From: Anianibacter sp965662745
Lineage (GTDB): Bacteria; Pseudomonadota; Alphaproteobacteria; Rhodobacterales; Rhodobacteraceae
DNA: 44,069 bases
NCBI GenBank assembly: GCA_965662745.1
Contig: CBFIJK010000029.1
Location: forward strand, 1 to 44,069
Direction: 5' to 3'
Shown here: positions 7,796-15,831 of the stretch, piece by piece
How positions within the stretch are numbered: the stretch's first letter is position 1
Layout of the letters: every line of letters starts with the position of its first letter
The notes under the pieces: model-generated
Told to the model about the DNA's origin: nothing
The model's input: only the letters and a program-made list of their open reading frames with translations
Databases searched by the model: none
Made by a program: the position numbers and the translations under genes

Positions 7796-9403
7796 TCAGG
7801 CTCCCGTCATGCGGCGCGGGTCGAGCTGGCGGTGAAACCAGAACTCGTAGCCCGAGGCCCCGTTGACCGCGACGTTCAGCGCAGGCTGATACAGCGGGAT
7901 GCGCGGCAGATCGTCGATCACGATCTCGAACATCCGCTTCACCAAAGGCTCCCATTCCGGATCATCCATGGACATGTGAAGCGTCTGTTCGGTCAGCGCA
8001 TGGACCTCTTCGTTGTCGTAGTTGGACGAGTTGAACAGCCGATCTTTCTGATAGGCCCAGAAGAAATAGTAATCAGGCGTGTTCAGCCAGCCGCCAAAGT
8101 TTTCCAGATGGAAATCGAGCGATTTGTCGACCAGCGCCACGGTGCGCCAGTTTGCGCCCGGGATGCGTTCGACGGTGGTGGTGATGCCAAGCTGCCCAAG
8201 GCTTTCCTGGATCAGAAGCGCCGTCGGCTCCATCCAGCTTGCCAGATCGAGGCTGATCGACATCTGCACCGGGAACCCCGAGGCGAAGCTGGACGCCTCA
8301 AGATGTTCGCGCGCCTTTTCCATGTCGGTCATGTAGGGAAAGGGCCGCGGCCAGGCAGTGTCGGCAATCTCTGCCGCGCCGCCCCACATCGGTGCGCCGC
8401 GCCCGTAGGCGGCCGATTGAAAAATCGCCTCGTAGGGGATCGCATAGGCAATGGCCTTGCGCACCTCGGGGTCCTGAAACGGCTCAAACCTGGTATTGAG
8501 GCAGGCGCAGTGGATGCAGTTCTCGATCGGCGTCGAGAAGACATCGACAGTGCCCACCAGTTCGGACGCGTCCCGGTCGGGAATGTCGAAAGACACCTGC
8601 ACATCGCCCCGCTCGATCAGCGCGCGGCGGGTCGAATTGTTCGGCACCTCGCGCATGATGACACGCTTTATCTCGGGCAGTGGTCCGCCGACCCAGTTGT
8701 CATTGCGATCATAGACGATCTGCTGGCCCTGATCCCACCGAGACACGGTGTAGGCCCCGGATCCGGCGGTCGTGGTGTGCAGGTATTCCGTGGCCCAGGG
8801 GTCAGCCTCTGTCGCGTTCGCGATGGCGACCTTCGAGTTGATGATGAACGGCACCGGAACAGCAAGGTTCGGCAGCGAAAGCTTGGATGGGAAGTCCAGC
8901 CGCAGCACGAATGTCCGGTCGTCCACCGCCTCGAACTGGTCGGGGCGGAAAAAGCCGCCTGCCCGCATCTGTGTCGAGGGGAAGCCTCCGACCGAGACGG
9001 CCCGGTCGAAGGACCATTTCACATCTGCCGCCGTGACAGGACTGCCGTCGGTGAAAGTGGCGTCGGGCTTCAGCGTGAAGGTAAACACGAGACCATCGTC
9101 GGAAATGGTCCAGCTTTCGGCCAGTTCCGGAACGACGGAATCGTAATCATAAGACATCTCGCCCGTCGACAATTGCTGCGACCCGAAGCCGACAAGCCGG
9201 TCGTAGCAGTTGATTGCAACCTGATAACTGGCGCGGTTTGTGCCGGTGCGGTGCAGATCGAGGCTGTTGATCGTCTGACCAGAGGCCACGACCATCGTGT
9301 CGAGCCCTTGTGCGTCTGCGCGTGTGGCCCAGGCAAACGGCGTCATCGCGGCACCGCCAGCTGCGGCGGTGAGTTTCAGGAAATTTCTTCGATTGGTGTG
9401 CAT
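7796..9403 (-). CDS. ABC transporter periplasmic substrate-binding protein (SBP_bac_5 family), Tat-exported
   Basis: A 535-residue solute-binding protein of the oligopeptide/dipeptide/nickel family (cluster C), first gene of the operon. I choose the ATG at 9403 because it follows AAGGGGG at a good distance. The frame continues 18 codons further upstream without a better site. Residues 3-10 read TNRRNFLK, a twin-arginine motif, followed by a hydrophobic stretch and an ADAQ cleavage region near 30-34. The family block LAESWTISDDGLVFTFTLK is near 85-105. Tat export suggests folding or ligand binding before secretion. The ligand cannot be read from sequence; the allophanate hydrolase in the same operon suggests a nitrogenous amide or urea derivative. 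Confidence 0.92.
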   Translation of the reverse strand: MHTNRRNFLKLTAAAGGAAMTPFAWATRADAQGLDTMVVASGQTINSLDLHRTGTNRASYQVAINCYDRLVGFGSQQLSTGEMSYDYDSVVPELAESWTISDDGLVFTFTLKPDATFTDGSPVTAADVKWSFDRAVSVGGFPSTQMRAGGFFRPDQFEAVDDRTFVLRLDFPSKLSLPNLAVPVPFIINSKVAIANATEADPWATEYLHTTTAGSGAYTVSRWDQGQQIVYDRNDNWVGGPLPEIKRVIMREVPNNSTRRALIERGDVQVSFDIPDRDASELVGTVDVFSTPIENCIHCACLNTRFEPFQDPEVRKAIAYAIPYEAIFQSAAYGRGAPMWGGAAEIADTAWPRPFPYMTDMEKAREHLEASSFASGFPVQMSISLDLASWMEPTALLIQESLGQLGITTTVERIPGANWRTVALVDKSLDFHLENFGGWLNTPDYYFFWAYQKDRLFNSSNYDNEEVHALTEQTLHMSMDDPEWEPLVKRMFEIVIDDLPRIPLYQPALNVAVNGASGYEFWFHRQLDPRRMTGA

Positions 9404-9463
9404 TGGTGGCAGCCCCCTTGGCGGTTTGGCGTCGATCATTCTTCTGCCCTGCAGCATGGCAGG

Positions 9464-9519
9464 TTGAGGGCAGTTCGAAAAATGCTATGATTTCACCTAT
9501 CCGGTGCATTGAACGCACC
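9464..9519 (+). promoter_or_regulatory. Candidate lysR promoter and regulator dyad
   Basis: The 133-base gap between the divergent binding-protein and LysR genes holds a sigma-70-like pair toward lysR: TTGAGG (9464-9469) and TATGAT (9486-9491) with a 16-base spacer. Downstream lies the dyad GGTGC (9503-9507) / GCACC (9515-9519) around a 7-base centre, the size of a LysR-type T-N11-A box. Its place just after the -10 suits autoregulation. Pattern only. Confidence 0.35.
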
Positions 9520-9536
9520 ACTTATGAGACGCCGCA

Positions 9537-10439
9537 ATGCAGCACTTGGACACCTTCCGCCTGATCGAGGCGATTGCCCGCGCTGGTTCGATCCGAAAAG
9601 CAGCCGAGGATTCCAACATCACGGCATCGGCCTTGAACCGTCGCCTGGCCCGGTTCGAGCGCGAGTTCGGCTCGCAGATTTTCGAACGCTTGCCGCGCGG
9701 CGTGCGCCTGAACCCGGCCGGAGAGCTGGTACTGCAGCACTACCGCGCCCAACGCTCGGACCTCGCGCGGGTGAAAAGCCAGGTCGCCGACCTATCAGGG
9801 GTGCGCCGGGGCCATGTCACCATCGCCTGTTCGCAAGCTCTCTTGCCGTTCTTTCTGCCCCAGCAGATCGCGGCCTATCGCAATGCACATCCGGGGGTGA
9901 CATTCGCCGTAAACGTTCGCGACCGCGAACAGGCGGAGGCGGATCTCGTCAGCTTCAAAAGCGACCTCGCGCTGGTCTTCGAACCCCGTGTTCTTGTGGA
10001 TTTCGAGGTCGTCCATGCCATCCCTCAGCCTGTCTGCGCGCTGTTTTCCATGGATCATCCGCTGGCCCAGAAATCCGAACTGCGGCTGCGCGACTGTCTC
10101 GATCACCTGCATATCGCGCCCGCGCAGAAATACGGGGTGCGGGGTTTGCTCGACATGGCTGCCAAGCGGGTCGGACGGACGGTGACGCCCGTGGTCGAGA
10201 CGGAATCGTTCGAGTTGATCCGCTACTATGTGATGCATGAACGCGCGGTCGGCTTCCAGATTCCCATTGGCCTGTCGACCGAACGTGATACCGGGATGGT
10301 GTTCCGACCGATCTCGGATCGGGACATGCCGCCCGGAAACCTGCTTCTTGGCCAGATGCGCGGGCGCGTACTGTCGGTTGCGACGTCACGCTTTGCAGAT
10401 CAGATCGCGCTCGCACTCGCGCACATGGCGGATGATTGA
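9537..10439 (+). CDS. LysR-family transcriptional regulator
   Basis: A 300-residue LysR-type regulator. The winged helix-turn-helix covers about residues 1-60 (MQHLDTFRLIEAIARAGSIR, then KAAEDSNITASALNRRLARF), followed by the periplasmic-binding-like effector domain (from about 90, VTIACSQALLPFFLP onward). The recognition helix carries NRRLARFE instead of the usual SxxIxxLE pattern. It is divergent from the ABC-allophanate hydrolase operon and shares its promoter region, so it most likely controls that operon in response to the imported compound or an intermediate. The effector is unknown. Confidence 0.9.
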   Translation: MQHLDTFRLIEAIARAGSIRKAAEDSNITASALNRRLARFEREFGSQIFERLPRGVRLNPAGELVLQHYRAQRSDLARVKSQVADLSGVRRGHVTIACSQALLPFFLPQQIAAYRNAHPGVTFAVNVRDREQAEADLVSFKSDLALVFEPRVLVDFEVVHAIPQPVCALFSMDHPLAQKSELRLRDCLDHLHIAPAQKYGVRGLLDMAAKRVGRTVTPVVETESFELIRYYVMHERAVGFQIPIGLSTERDTGMVFRPISDRDMPPGNLLLGQMRGRVLSVATSRFADQIALALAHMADD

Positions 10440-10589
10440 GACAGATTGTAGGTCGCATGGGACCAGTGCGTTTCAATCTTCGCCGATGGCGCTTTCGCGC
10501 AAGCGGGCAAGAGTCAGACGTCGGCTCTCGTTTCTACTGGGCAAGCACCGATAATCAACGCCAGCACAGGTATTGCGCTTGTACGTTCC
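10440..10589. other. Intergenic gap, convergent gene ends
   Basis: 150 bases between the converging lysR and TRAP large-permease genes. No gene and no clear terminator hairpin are visible. Confidence 0.5.
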
Positions 10590-11906
10590 TCACATCAAGC
10601 CCGGCAGCCAGAGGACGATGATCGGGAAGAAAATGATGAGGGCCACGCGGATAATGTCGCTGATCAGGAATGGGATGACGCCCAGGAACGCATCCTGAAC
10701 CCGCGTTTCCGGATCGGAAGCTGCGATGATGAACACGTTCAGCCCGATGGGCGGCGTGATCAGCCCCATCTCGACCACGATCAGCGCGAGGATGCCAAAC
10801 CAGATCGCGGCGGCCTCGGGGCTGAGGCCCAGATCGAGCGTCAGGACCAGCGGCAGGAAGACGGGCACGGTCAGAAGGATCATCGAGATACTGTCCATCA
10901 CGCAACCCAGGGCGAGATAGATCACCAGCATGCCAAAGAGCAAAAGGATCGGGGAGAGCTGGTATTCGCCCAGCGTCCGCGCCAACGTCTGTGGCAGACC
11001 GTTCATCGCGAGAAAGCTGTTATAGACCTCTGCCGCGACGAGGATCAGCATGATGAGTCCGGTTGTCTTCGCCGTGTCGAGGAGCGAGTCCATTATATTC
11101 TCGAAACTCGCCTGCCGTTTCGCGACCATGATGAGAAGCGTGGCGACCACGCCAACGGATGCACCTTCGGTCGGGGTGAAGAACCCGCCATAGATGCCGC
11201 CGACAACGAGCACGAACAGCATGACGACGATCCAGATCGACCAGAGACTGCGCAACCTGTCGCCCCACCCCGCGCGCATGCCGGCCGGGGCCTGATCTGG
11301 AAACATCCGCGAGTAGATCGCGATCACGCCAATATAGAACAGGACCGCCATGGTTCCGGGGACAAACGCCGCCATGAAGAGCTTGCCGATGCTTTGCTCT
11401 GCGATCACCGCGTAGATCACCAGGATGATCGAGGGCGGGATCAGGATGCCAAGTGTGCCGCCCGCCGCCAATGCGCCACCCGACAAGGTCGGCGCATAGT
11501 TCGAGGCGCGCATCTCGGGCAACGCGATCCGAGACATTGTTGCGCCCGTGGCCAGCGACGATCCGCAGATCGCGCCGAATGCGCCACAGGCGACGATGGT
11601 CGCCATGGCGATGCCGCCCCGGATATGACCCACCCAGTAACGCGCAAACGCGAAAAGGGATGCGCTGAGCCCCGCCTTGGTCGCGAAATGGCCCATCAGA
11701 ATGAACAGGGGGATGACGCTGAGCGTGTAATTCGACGTCTTGCCAACGATCGAGGATTTCACGAATTGCGACAGCGCAAAGAACGAGTTGTATTCGACAT
11801 ATCCAATGCCCCCAATCACCGCCATCGCGATGGCAATGGGAAAGCGCAGCACGATAAGGCCGAACATCGCGACGAACATGAACAGGCCGAACGCCAGGTC
11901 ACTCAT
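10590..11906 (-). CDS. dctM: TRAP transporter large permease (DctM-like)
   Basis: A 438-residue integral membrane protein of the DctM family, the Na+/H+-coupled transport subunit of a TRAP importer. Many hydrophobic helices are visible. The family blocks MGLITPPIGLNVFII near the C-terminus and GILIPPSIILVIYAV in the middle are the two pseudo-symmetric loops that bind substrate and sodium. I start it at the ATG at 11906, which overlaps the small-subunit stop by four bases. The frame is open 55 codons further up, but that sequence is not membrane-like. It belongs with the DctQ and DctP genes upstream. Its position opposite the IclR-dioxygenase block suggests import of an aromatic or alicyclic acid. 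Confidence 0.93.
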   Translation of the reverse strand: MSDLAFGLFMFVAMFGLIVLRFPIAIAMAVIGGIGYVEYNSFFALSQFVKSSIVGKTSNYTLSVIPLFILMGHFATKAGLSASLFAFARYWVGHIRGGIAMATIVACGAFGAICGSSLATGATMSRIALPEMRASNYAPTLSGGALAAGGTLGILIPPSIILVIYAVIAEQSIGKLFMAAFVPGTMAVLFYIGVIAIYSRMFPDQAPAGMRAGWGDRLRSLWSIWIVVMLFVLVVGGIYGGFFTPTEGASVGVVATLLIMVAKRQASFENIMDSLLDTAKTTGLIMLILVAAEVYNSFLAMNGLPQTLARTLGEYQLSPILLLFGMLVIYLALGCVMDSISMILLTVPVFLPLVLTLDLGLSPEAAAIWFGILALIVVEMGLITPPIGLNVFIIAASDPETRVQDAFLGVIPFLISDIIRVALIIFFPIIVLWLPGLM

Positions 11907-12436
11907 GTGAAAAGCCTCCACGCCGACAGGAACGCGGCGGCGACGGACGTAATCACGAGAAGCACCATCCAGATCAGCGCAGGACCGTAGAACACCCATT
12001 CCGGCAGGCTGAGCACGAAGGATCGGTTCAGGCTGTCGAGCGATTCGACAAAGCCCGCATGAACGCGCCAAAGTGCGAAACAGGCGATGGCGAGGAAGGT
12101 CAGATCGGCAAGAAATTCCAGCCCGTGGCGCACCATGTCAGGGGCTGATTGCGTGAAGAATTCCGCCACCACGTTGCCGCGCGTGATGTGCGTGTAGGGA
12201 AAGAACGACAGCACGGCGATCCCTGTCATAAGCTCGACAAGCTCGAAGATGCCGAAAATGGGTTTATTGATGACCGCGCGTGTGATGACGCTGAAGGTGG
12301 TCATGCAAGCCATCGCAAGCAGCACAACACCCCCTGCCACGGCGCAGATCAAAGACAGCCGCAGCAAGAAACGATAGGCGCGGCGCAACGGGGCCGGCAA
12401 TGTGCCGGCCCCAAAGTCAGTTGAATTGAATTGCAT
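11903..12436 (-). CDS. dctQ: TRAP transporter small permease (DctQ-like)
   Basis: A 177-residue protein with four hydrophobic helices (about 25-50, 60-85, 100-125, 145-170), the usual DctQ topology. The segment FEVVELMTG-like (GIFELVELMTGIAVLSFFPY, near 64-83) is characteristic. It is translated between the binding-protein gene (9-base gap) and the large permease (4-base overlap). It pairs with DctM in the membrane. Confidence 0.9.
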   Translation of the reverse strand: MQFNSTDFGAGTLPAPLRRAYRFLLRLSLICAVAGGVVLLAMACMTTFSVITRAVINKPIFGIFELVELMTGIAVLSFFPYTHITRGNVVAEFFTQSAPDMVRHGLEFLADLTFLAIACFALWRVHAGFVESLDSLNRSFVLSLPEWVFYGPALIWMVLLVITSVAAAFLSAWRLFT

Positions 12437-12445
12437 GGTGTTCCG

Positions 12446-13486
12446 TCAGGCTGACTGGCTCTCGATCATCGACAGGGCCTCGTCATATAGCGCCTGACCG
12501 TCCATGCCGCGATCGTTCACGGTCGCGATCCAGTTGTCGATCACCGGCTGGCATGCCTCGCGGAAACGGCCACGCTCGGCCTCGGACACCTCGATGATCT
12601 CGTTGCCCGCATCGACCGCAAGCTGGCGGCCCTGCGCCTCGTCGCCGTCCCAAAGCTCTCCAAGCTCGCGCACGAACTCTTCGCTGGAAGCGTCGTTGAT
12701 GGCCTGTTGCAGATCGCCCGAAAGGCTGTCCCAGCGGCCCTTGTTCATCACAAGGCCGAAAACCGATGCGTAGAAATCAAGGACAGTGTGATAATCGACG
12801 ACCTCTTGCAGGCGGATCGGGCGCGTGATGGTCCACGGAAGGGCCGCACCGTCGACAACCCCGCGCGAGATCGCCTCGGTTACCGCGGGAACAGGCATGC
12901 CGACCGGGGTCGCGCCCATCACGCCGATGGCTTCGGTGATCGGGCGGGACGGCCCGCGCAGCTGAAGCCCGGCCATGTCATCGACAGTTCGGATCGCGGT
13001 GCCCTTGGTGTGAAGCTGACCGGGCGCGTGCGTGTGGAACAGGATCGGATGCGTGTCGCCGTATTCCTCGGTCATGTTGGCCTTGGCGAAGGCGTGGACC
13101 GCAGGCGCGGTGACTGATGCGCTTTTCGCGACAAACGGCAGTTCAAATACTTCGGTCAGAGTGAACCGGTTCGCTGTATAACCTGGAATCGTCCAGATCA
13201 TATCGACGATGCCGTCCTTGGCCTGCCCGTAAAGATCGCTGGGCTTGCCGCCGAGCTGCATGGCTGGAAACACCTCGATCTGCAGTTCGCCGTCCGTCGC
13301 TTCGGCCAGCCGTTCGGTCCAGGGCAGCAGGAATTGCGTGTGGGCGATGGATAGAGGCGAGTTGAAGTGATGCAGGCGCAATTTCACGCCTTGAGCCTTC
13401 ACGATCGCGGGCGCGACCAGCATCGCGGCGCCGACAGTCGCTGTGCCCAGAAACGCACGGCGGGAATAGGCATTTCGAGTTGTCAT
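12446..13486 (-). CDS. dctP: TRAP transporter substrate-binding protein (DctP-like), Tat-exported
   Basis: A 346-residue periplasmic binding protein of the DctP family. Residues 9-14 read RRAFLG, a twin-arginine motif, followed by an alanine-rich hydrophobic segment and cleavage near IVKAQ (about 32). The family regions LRLHHFNSPLSIAHTQFLLP and GLQLRGPSRPITEAIGVMG are present. The Arg in LRGP is the conserved carboxylate-binding Arg of DctP proteins, so the ligand very probably has a carboxylate. It is the first gene of the TRAP operon, divergent from iclR, with the shared palindrome 118 bases upstream of its ATG. An aromatic carboxylate is inferred from the linked dioxygenase operon. Confidence 0.92.
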   Translation of the reverse strand: MTTRNAYSRRAFLGTATVGAAMLVAPAIVKAQGVKLRLHHFNSPLSIAHTQFLLPWTERLAEATDGELQIEVFPAMQLGGKPSDLYGQAKDGIVDMIWTIPGYTANRFTLTEVFELPFVAKSASVTAPAVHAFAKANMTEEYGDTHPILFHTHAPGQLHTKGTAIRTVDDMAGLQLRGPSRPITEAIGVMGATPVGMPVPAVTEAISRGVVDGAALPWTITRPIRLQEVVDYHTVLDFYASVFGLVMNKGRWDSLSGDLQQAINDASSEEFVRELGELWDGDEAQGRQLAVDAGNEIIEVSEAERGRFREACQPVIDNWIATVNDRGMDGQALYDEALSMIESQSA

Positions 13487-13586
13487 AGTTCTCCTCCCTT
13501 TGAGACGGGCCGTAGATCGGCTAAGCCGAGCGCGCCCATTCTTGGCCTCAAGGGTGGCATGAGCCGCGACGGATTGTCACGAAAAT

Positions 13587-13603
13587 TAATCGGATAACGA
13601 ATT
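13587..13603 (-). promoter_or_regulatory. Imperfect second copy of the IclR-type operator
   Basis: Read on the minus strand this 17-mer (AATTCGTTATCCGATTA) matches the neighbouring perfect palindrome at 12 of 17 positions, including the core TTCGTTAT and CGA. It lies 18 bases centre to centre from that site. Two adjacent sites are common for IclR-family proteins, which bind as tetramers. This is a weak site judged by similarity only. Confidence 0.4.
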
Positions 13604-13604
13604 T

Positions 13605-13621
13605 TGTTCGTATAACGAACA
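13605..13621. promoter_or_regulatory. Palindromic operator between dctP and iclR (predicted IclR site)
   Basis: TGTTCGTATAACGAACA has perfect 7-bp arms around a 3-base centre. Its minus-strand reading matches the palindrome in front of the dioxygenase operon (14555-14571) at 16 of 17 positions. It lies 59 bases upstream of the iclR start and 118 upstream of dctP, where one regulator could control both. The dyad and match are direct observations; the IclR assignment is inferred from adjacency. Confidence 0.75.
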
Positions 13622-13679
13622 TTTCATGCTAGGGGACTTTGGTGCCTCCGGCCCACAACCAAAGCGAAAGGTCGCGTGA

Positions 13680-14459
13680 TTGGCTGACGAAAACACCACC
13701 AAACCAAAGCGCGCCCCTGAAGGTATGGCCGGACTGGCCAAGGGGCTGGCGATTGTCGAAGCGTTCTCGGAAACCCGGCGCGAAATGACAGTGGCAAAGG
13801 CCGCGCAGGCCGCTGGCATTTCCCGGGCCAGCGCAAGGCGGTGTCTTTTGACCCTCGCCGATCTAGGATTTGTGCGGCAGGTCGGGTCGGCCTATTTGCC
13901 GACCCCCCGTATGCTGCGTCTTGGAAACGCATTTTTTGAATCAAGCTCTGTGCCCCAACTTGCGCAATCTCATCTCGAAGATGCGCGCGACGAATTGAAC
14001 GAGGCGGTTTCCCTTGCGGTTCTGGAAGAGGGCCAGGCGGTCTTCGTCGCGCGGGCAGAGGTGACGCGACCGGTCAGTTCCTACGTTCGTCTTGGCGCCA
14101 AGCTACCCGCGTTCGCGTCGGCAACCGGGCGGGTTCTGCTTGCCGATCTAGATGACGCCGAGATCGCCGCCTACCTCAGTTCAGCCGATCTCAGCCCCCT
14201 GTCGGACAAGACCGAAACGGACATAGACCGGCTGAAGGGGCTAATCCGGCAGGTCCGCGACGCAGGCTATGCCCTGATTTGCGAAGAACTGGAACTGGGC
14301 ATGCTCGCCATGGCAGTTCCCGTTCGCAATCGCCAGAACCAGACCATCGCCGCGCTCAGCATTTCGGCCTCGATTGCCCGCGTCGGCGCCAAGCAGGCGG
14401 AGGCGGAATTCCTGCCGGTGCTGCAAGCCCGCGCAAGCGCACTGTCACGAATGCTCTGA
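13680..14459 (+). CDS. IclR-family transcriptional regulator (PcaR/TphR-like)
   Basis: A 259-residue regulator. The N-terminal winged helix-turn-helix is at about 18-80 (GLAKGLAIVEAFSE, then AAQAAGISRASARRCLLTL), and the IclR effector domain runs from about 95 to 255 (VFVARAEVTRPVSSYVRLGA, LPAFASATGRVLLA). The branch resembles pca/pob/tph regulators, which sense aromatic acids. The start is TTG at 13680, with AAAGG eight bases before it. The first ATG (13725) would cut into the DNA-binding domain and lacks a spaced ribosome site. Divergent from the TRAP operon and followed by the dioxygenase operon on the same strand, it is the obvious local regulator of both. Confidence 0.93.
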   Translation: MADENTTKPKRAPEGMAGLAKGLAIVEAFSETRREMTVAKAAQAAGISRASARRCLLTLADLGFVRQVGSAYLPTPRMLRLGNAFFESSSVPQLAQSHLEDARDELNEAVSLAVLEEGQAVFVARAEVTRPVSSYVRLGAKLPAFASATGRVLLADLDDAEIAAYLSSADLSPLSDKTETDIDRLKGLIRQVRDAGYALICEELELGMLAMAVPVRNRQNQTIAALSISASIARVGAKQAEAEFLPVLQARASALSRML

Positions 14460-14507
14460 CGCCCTTCCCCGTTTGATCAAAGCTGCCAGCCCGCGACTCG
14501 GTGCGGG

Positions 14508-14537
14508 TTGACTCGGTGCGTCGTCCACTTCTAGGCT
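14508..14537 (+). promoter_or_regulatory. Candidate sigma-70 promoter of the dioxygenase operon
   Basis: TTGACT at 14508-14513 and TAGGCT at 14532-14537, spacer 18. The expected start of transcription, near 14544, falls about ten bases before the palindromic operator. Bound regulator would therefore block early elongation. The prediction rests on consensus similarity only. Confidence 0.4.
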
Positions 14538-14554
14538 GTGCGTATAGCGATAAA

Positions 14555-14571
14555 TGTTCGTTATTCGAACA
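14555..14571. promoter_or_regulatory. Palindromic operator before the dioxygenase operon (predicted IclR site)
   Basis: TGTTCGTTATTCGAACA has perfect 6-bp arms and is a one-mismatch copy of the dctP/iclR site read on its minus strand. It ends three bases before the GGAGG ribosome site (14575-14579) of the first gene. An ATG inside it (14554) is in frame with the gene. The overlap with the operator and the strong ribosome site before the second ATG (14584) argue that 14554 is not the start. Confidence 0.75.
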
Positions 14572-14583
14572 CTTGGAGGCGCA

Positions 14584-15831
14584 ATGAAGGACGGAACCGA
14601 GCGTACAGGGCCACTCGATGCCTGGGAGGGCGGCGTAAATCGCGTGCCCTATTGGGTCTTTTCGGACGAGGACGTGTTTCGGGCCGAGCAAGAAAAGCTC
14701 TTTCGCGGATCGTCCTGGAACTACCTGTGCCTGGAGGCGGAAATCCCGAACCCCGGTGACTACGTCGCCACCCATGTCGGCACGACCCCGGTGATTGTCG
14801 TCCGCGATTTCGACGGGCAAATCTATTCCTTCGAAAATCGCTGCGCCCATCGCGGCTCTCTTCTGGCGCTGGACGACCGGGGCAATGCGCGCGATTTCAC
14901 CTGCGTCTATCACGCTTGGCGCCACACCCTGCAGGGCGACCTTGTAGGCGTGGCATTCGAGGAAGGGATGAACGGCACGGGCGGCATGGCCGAGGGGTTC
15001 TGCAAGAACAACCACGGACCCCGAAAGCTGCGCGTGGCCGAGCTGTATGGATTGGTCTTCGGCAGCTTTGATGAGGACATCGACGATATCGAGGACTATC
15101 TCGGCGATGAAATCACGGGCCGGGTGCAACGCGTTCTCGACGGCCGCGACTGCGTTGTTCTGGGCCGGTTTACGCAGATCCTGCCGAACAACTGGAAACT
15201 CTATGTCGAGAACACCAAGGACAGCTATCACGCGTCGATCCTTCACCTGTTCTTTACGACGTTCGAGCTCAACAAGTTGTCGATGAAAGGCGGCATTCTC
15301 GTCAGCCCGGATGGCGGCAGCCATGTCAGCTATTCCGCCATCGACCGCGAGGCGGAACAATCGAAAGCCTACCAAGAGGAACAGCTTCGCTCGCAAAGCG
15401 ATGTGCAGCTTGACGACATGTCGCTTCTGGAGAACTTCAAGGAGTTCGACGACGACATCACGCTGCAGATTCTGTCGGCTTTCCCGAATTTCGTCCTGCA
15501 GCAGATCCAGAACTGCATTGCCGTGCGACAGATCCTGCCCAAGGGCCCCGACAAGACCGAACTGAAATGGACTTATGTCGGCTTCAAAGGTGACACCGAC
15601 GCACAGCGCCGTATCCGTCTAAAGCTGGCCAATCTCGTGGGGCCTGCCGGTTATGTCTCGATGGAGGACGGCTGCATCGGCGGCTTTGTCCAGCGCGGTA
15701 TCGCCGGGGCTGCGGACAAGGAAGCGATCCTTGAAATGGGCGGCACGGATTTCGGCAATAGCGGCAACCGCATAACCGAAGGATCGATCCGTGGCTTCTG
15801 GAGCGCGTATCGCGAAAGGATGCAGGGATGA
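14584..15831 (+). CDS. Rieske aromatic-ring dioxygenase alpha subunit (TphA2-like)
   Basis: A 415-residue oxygenase component expected to dihydroxylate an aromatic acid with O2 and electrons from the reductase encoded downstream. The Rieske [2Fe-2S] ligands are Cys87, His89, Cys107 and His110. The catalytic domain shows bridging Asp213 and mononuclear-iron ligands His216 and His221 (D-x2-H-x4-H in KDSYHASILH), with Asp362 in SMEDG the likely third ligand. From memory of the family, blocks such as NWKLYVENTKDSYHASILH, FVLQQIQN and GGFVQRGIAGAA closely resemble terephthalate 1,2-dioxygenase TphA2. Anthranilate (AndAc) and salicylate 5-hydroxylase (NagG) are the next relatives. The following beta, PdxA/TphB-like and reductase genes reproduce the tphA2-A3-B-A1 order. 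The terephthalate assignment is an inference; a related carboxylated arene is possible. Confidence 0.9.
   Translation: MKDGTERTGPLDAWEGGVNRVPYWVFSDEDVFRAEQEKLFRGSSWNYLCLEAEIPNPGDYVATHVGTTPVIVVRDFDGQIYSFENRCAHRGSLLALDDRGNARDFTCVYHAWRHTLQGDLVGVAFEEGMNGTGGMAEGFCKNNHGPRKLRVAELYGLVFGSFDEDIDDIEDYLGDEITGRVQRVLDGRDCVVLGRFTQILPNNWKLYVENTKDSYHASILHLFFTTFELNKLSMKGGILVSPDGGSHVSYSAIDREAEQSKAYQEEQLRSQSDVQLDDMSLLENFKEFDDDITLQILSAFPNFVLQQIQNCIAVRQILPKGPDKTELKWTYVGFKGDTDAQRRIRLKLANLVGPAGYVSMEDGCIGGFVQRGIAGAADKEAILEMGGTDFGNSGNRITEGSIRGFWSAYRERMQG

Noticed and set aside
7529..9490. 653-codon plus-strand open frame antisense to the binding-protein gene
   Set aside because: It has the same Arg/His-rich shadow composition and no ribosome site, and the opposite strand encodes a clear SBP_bac_5 protein.
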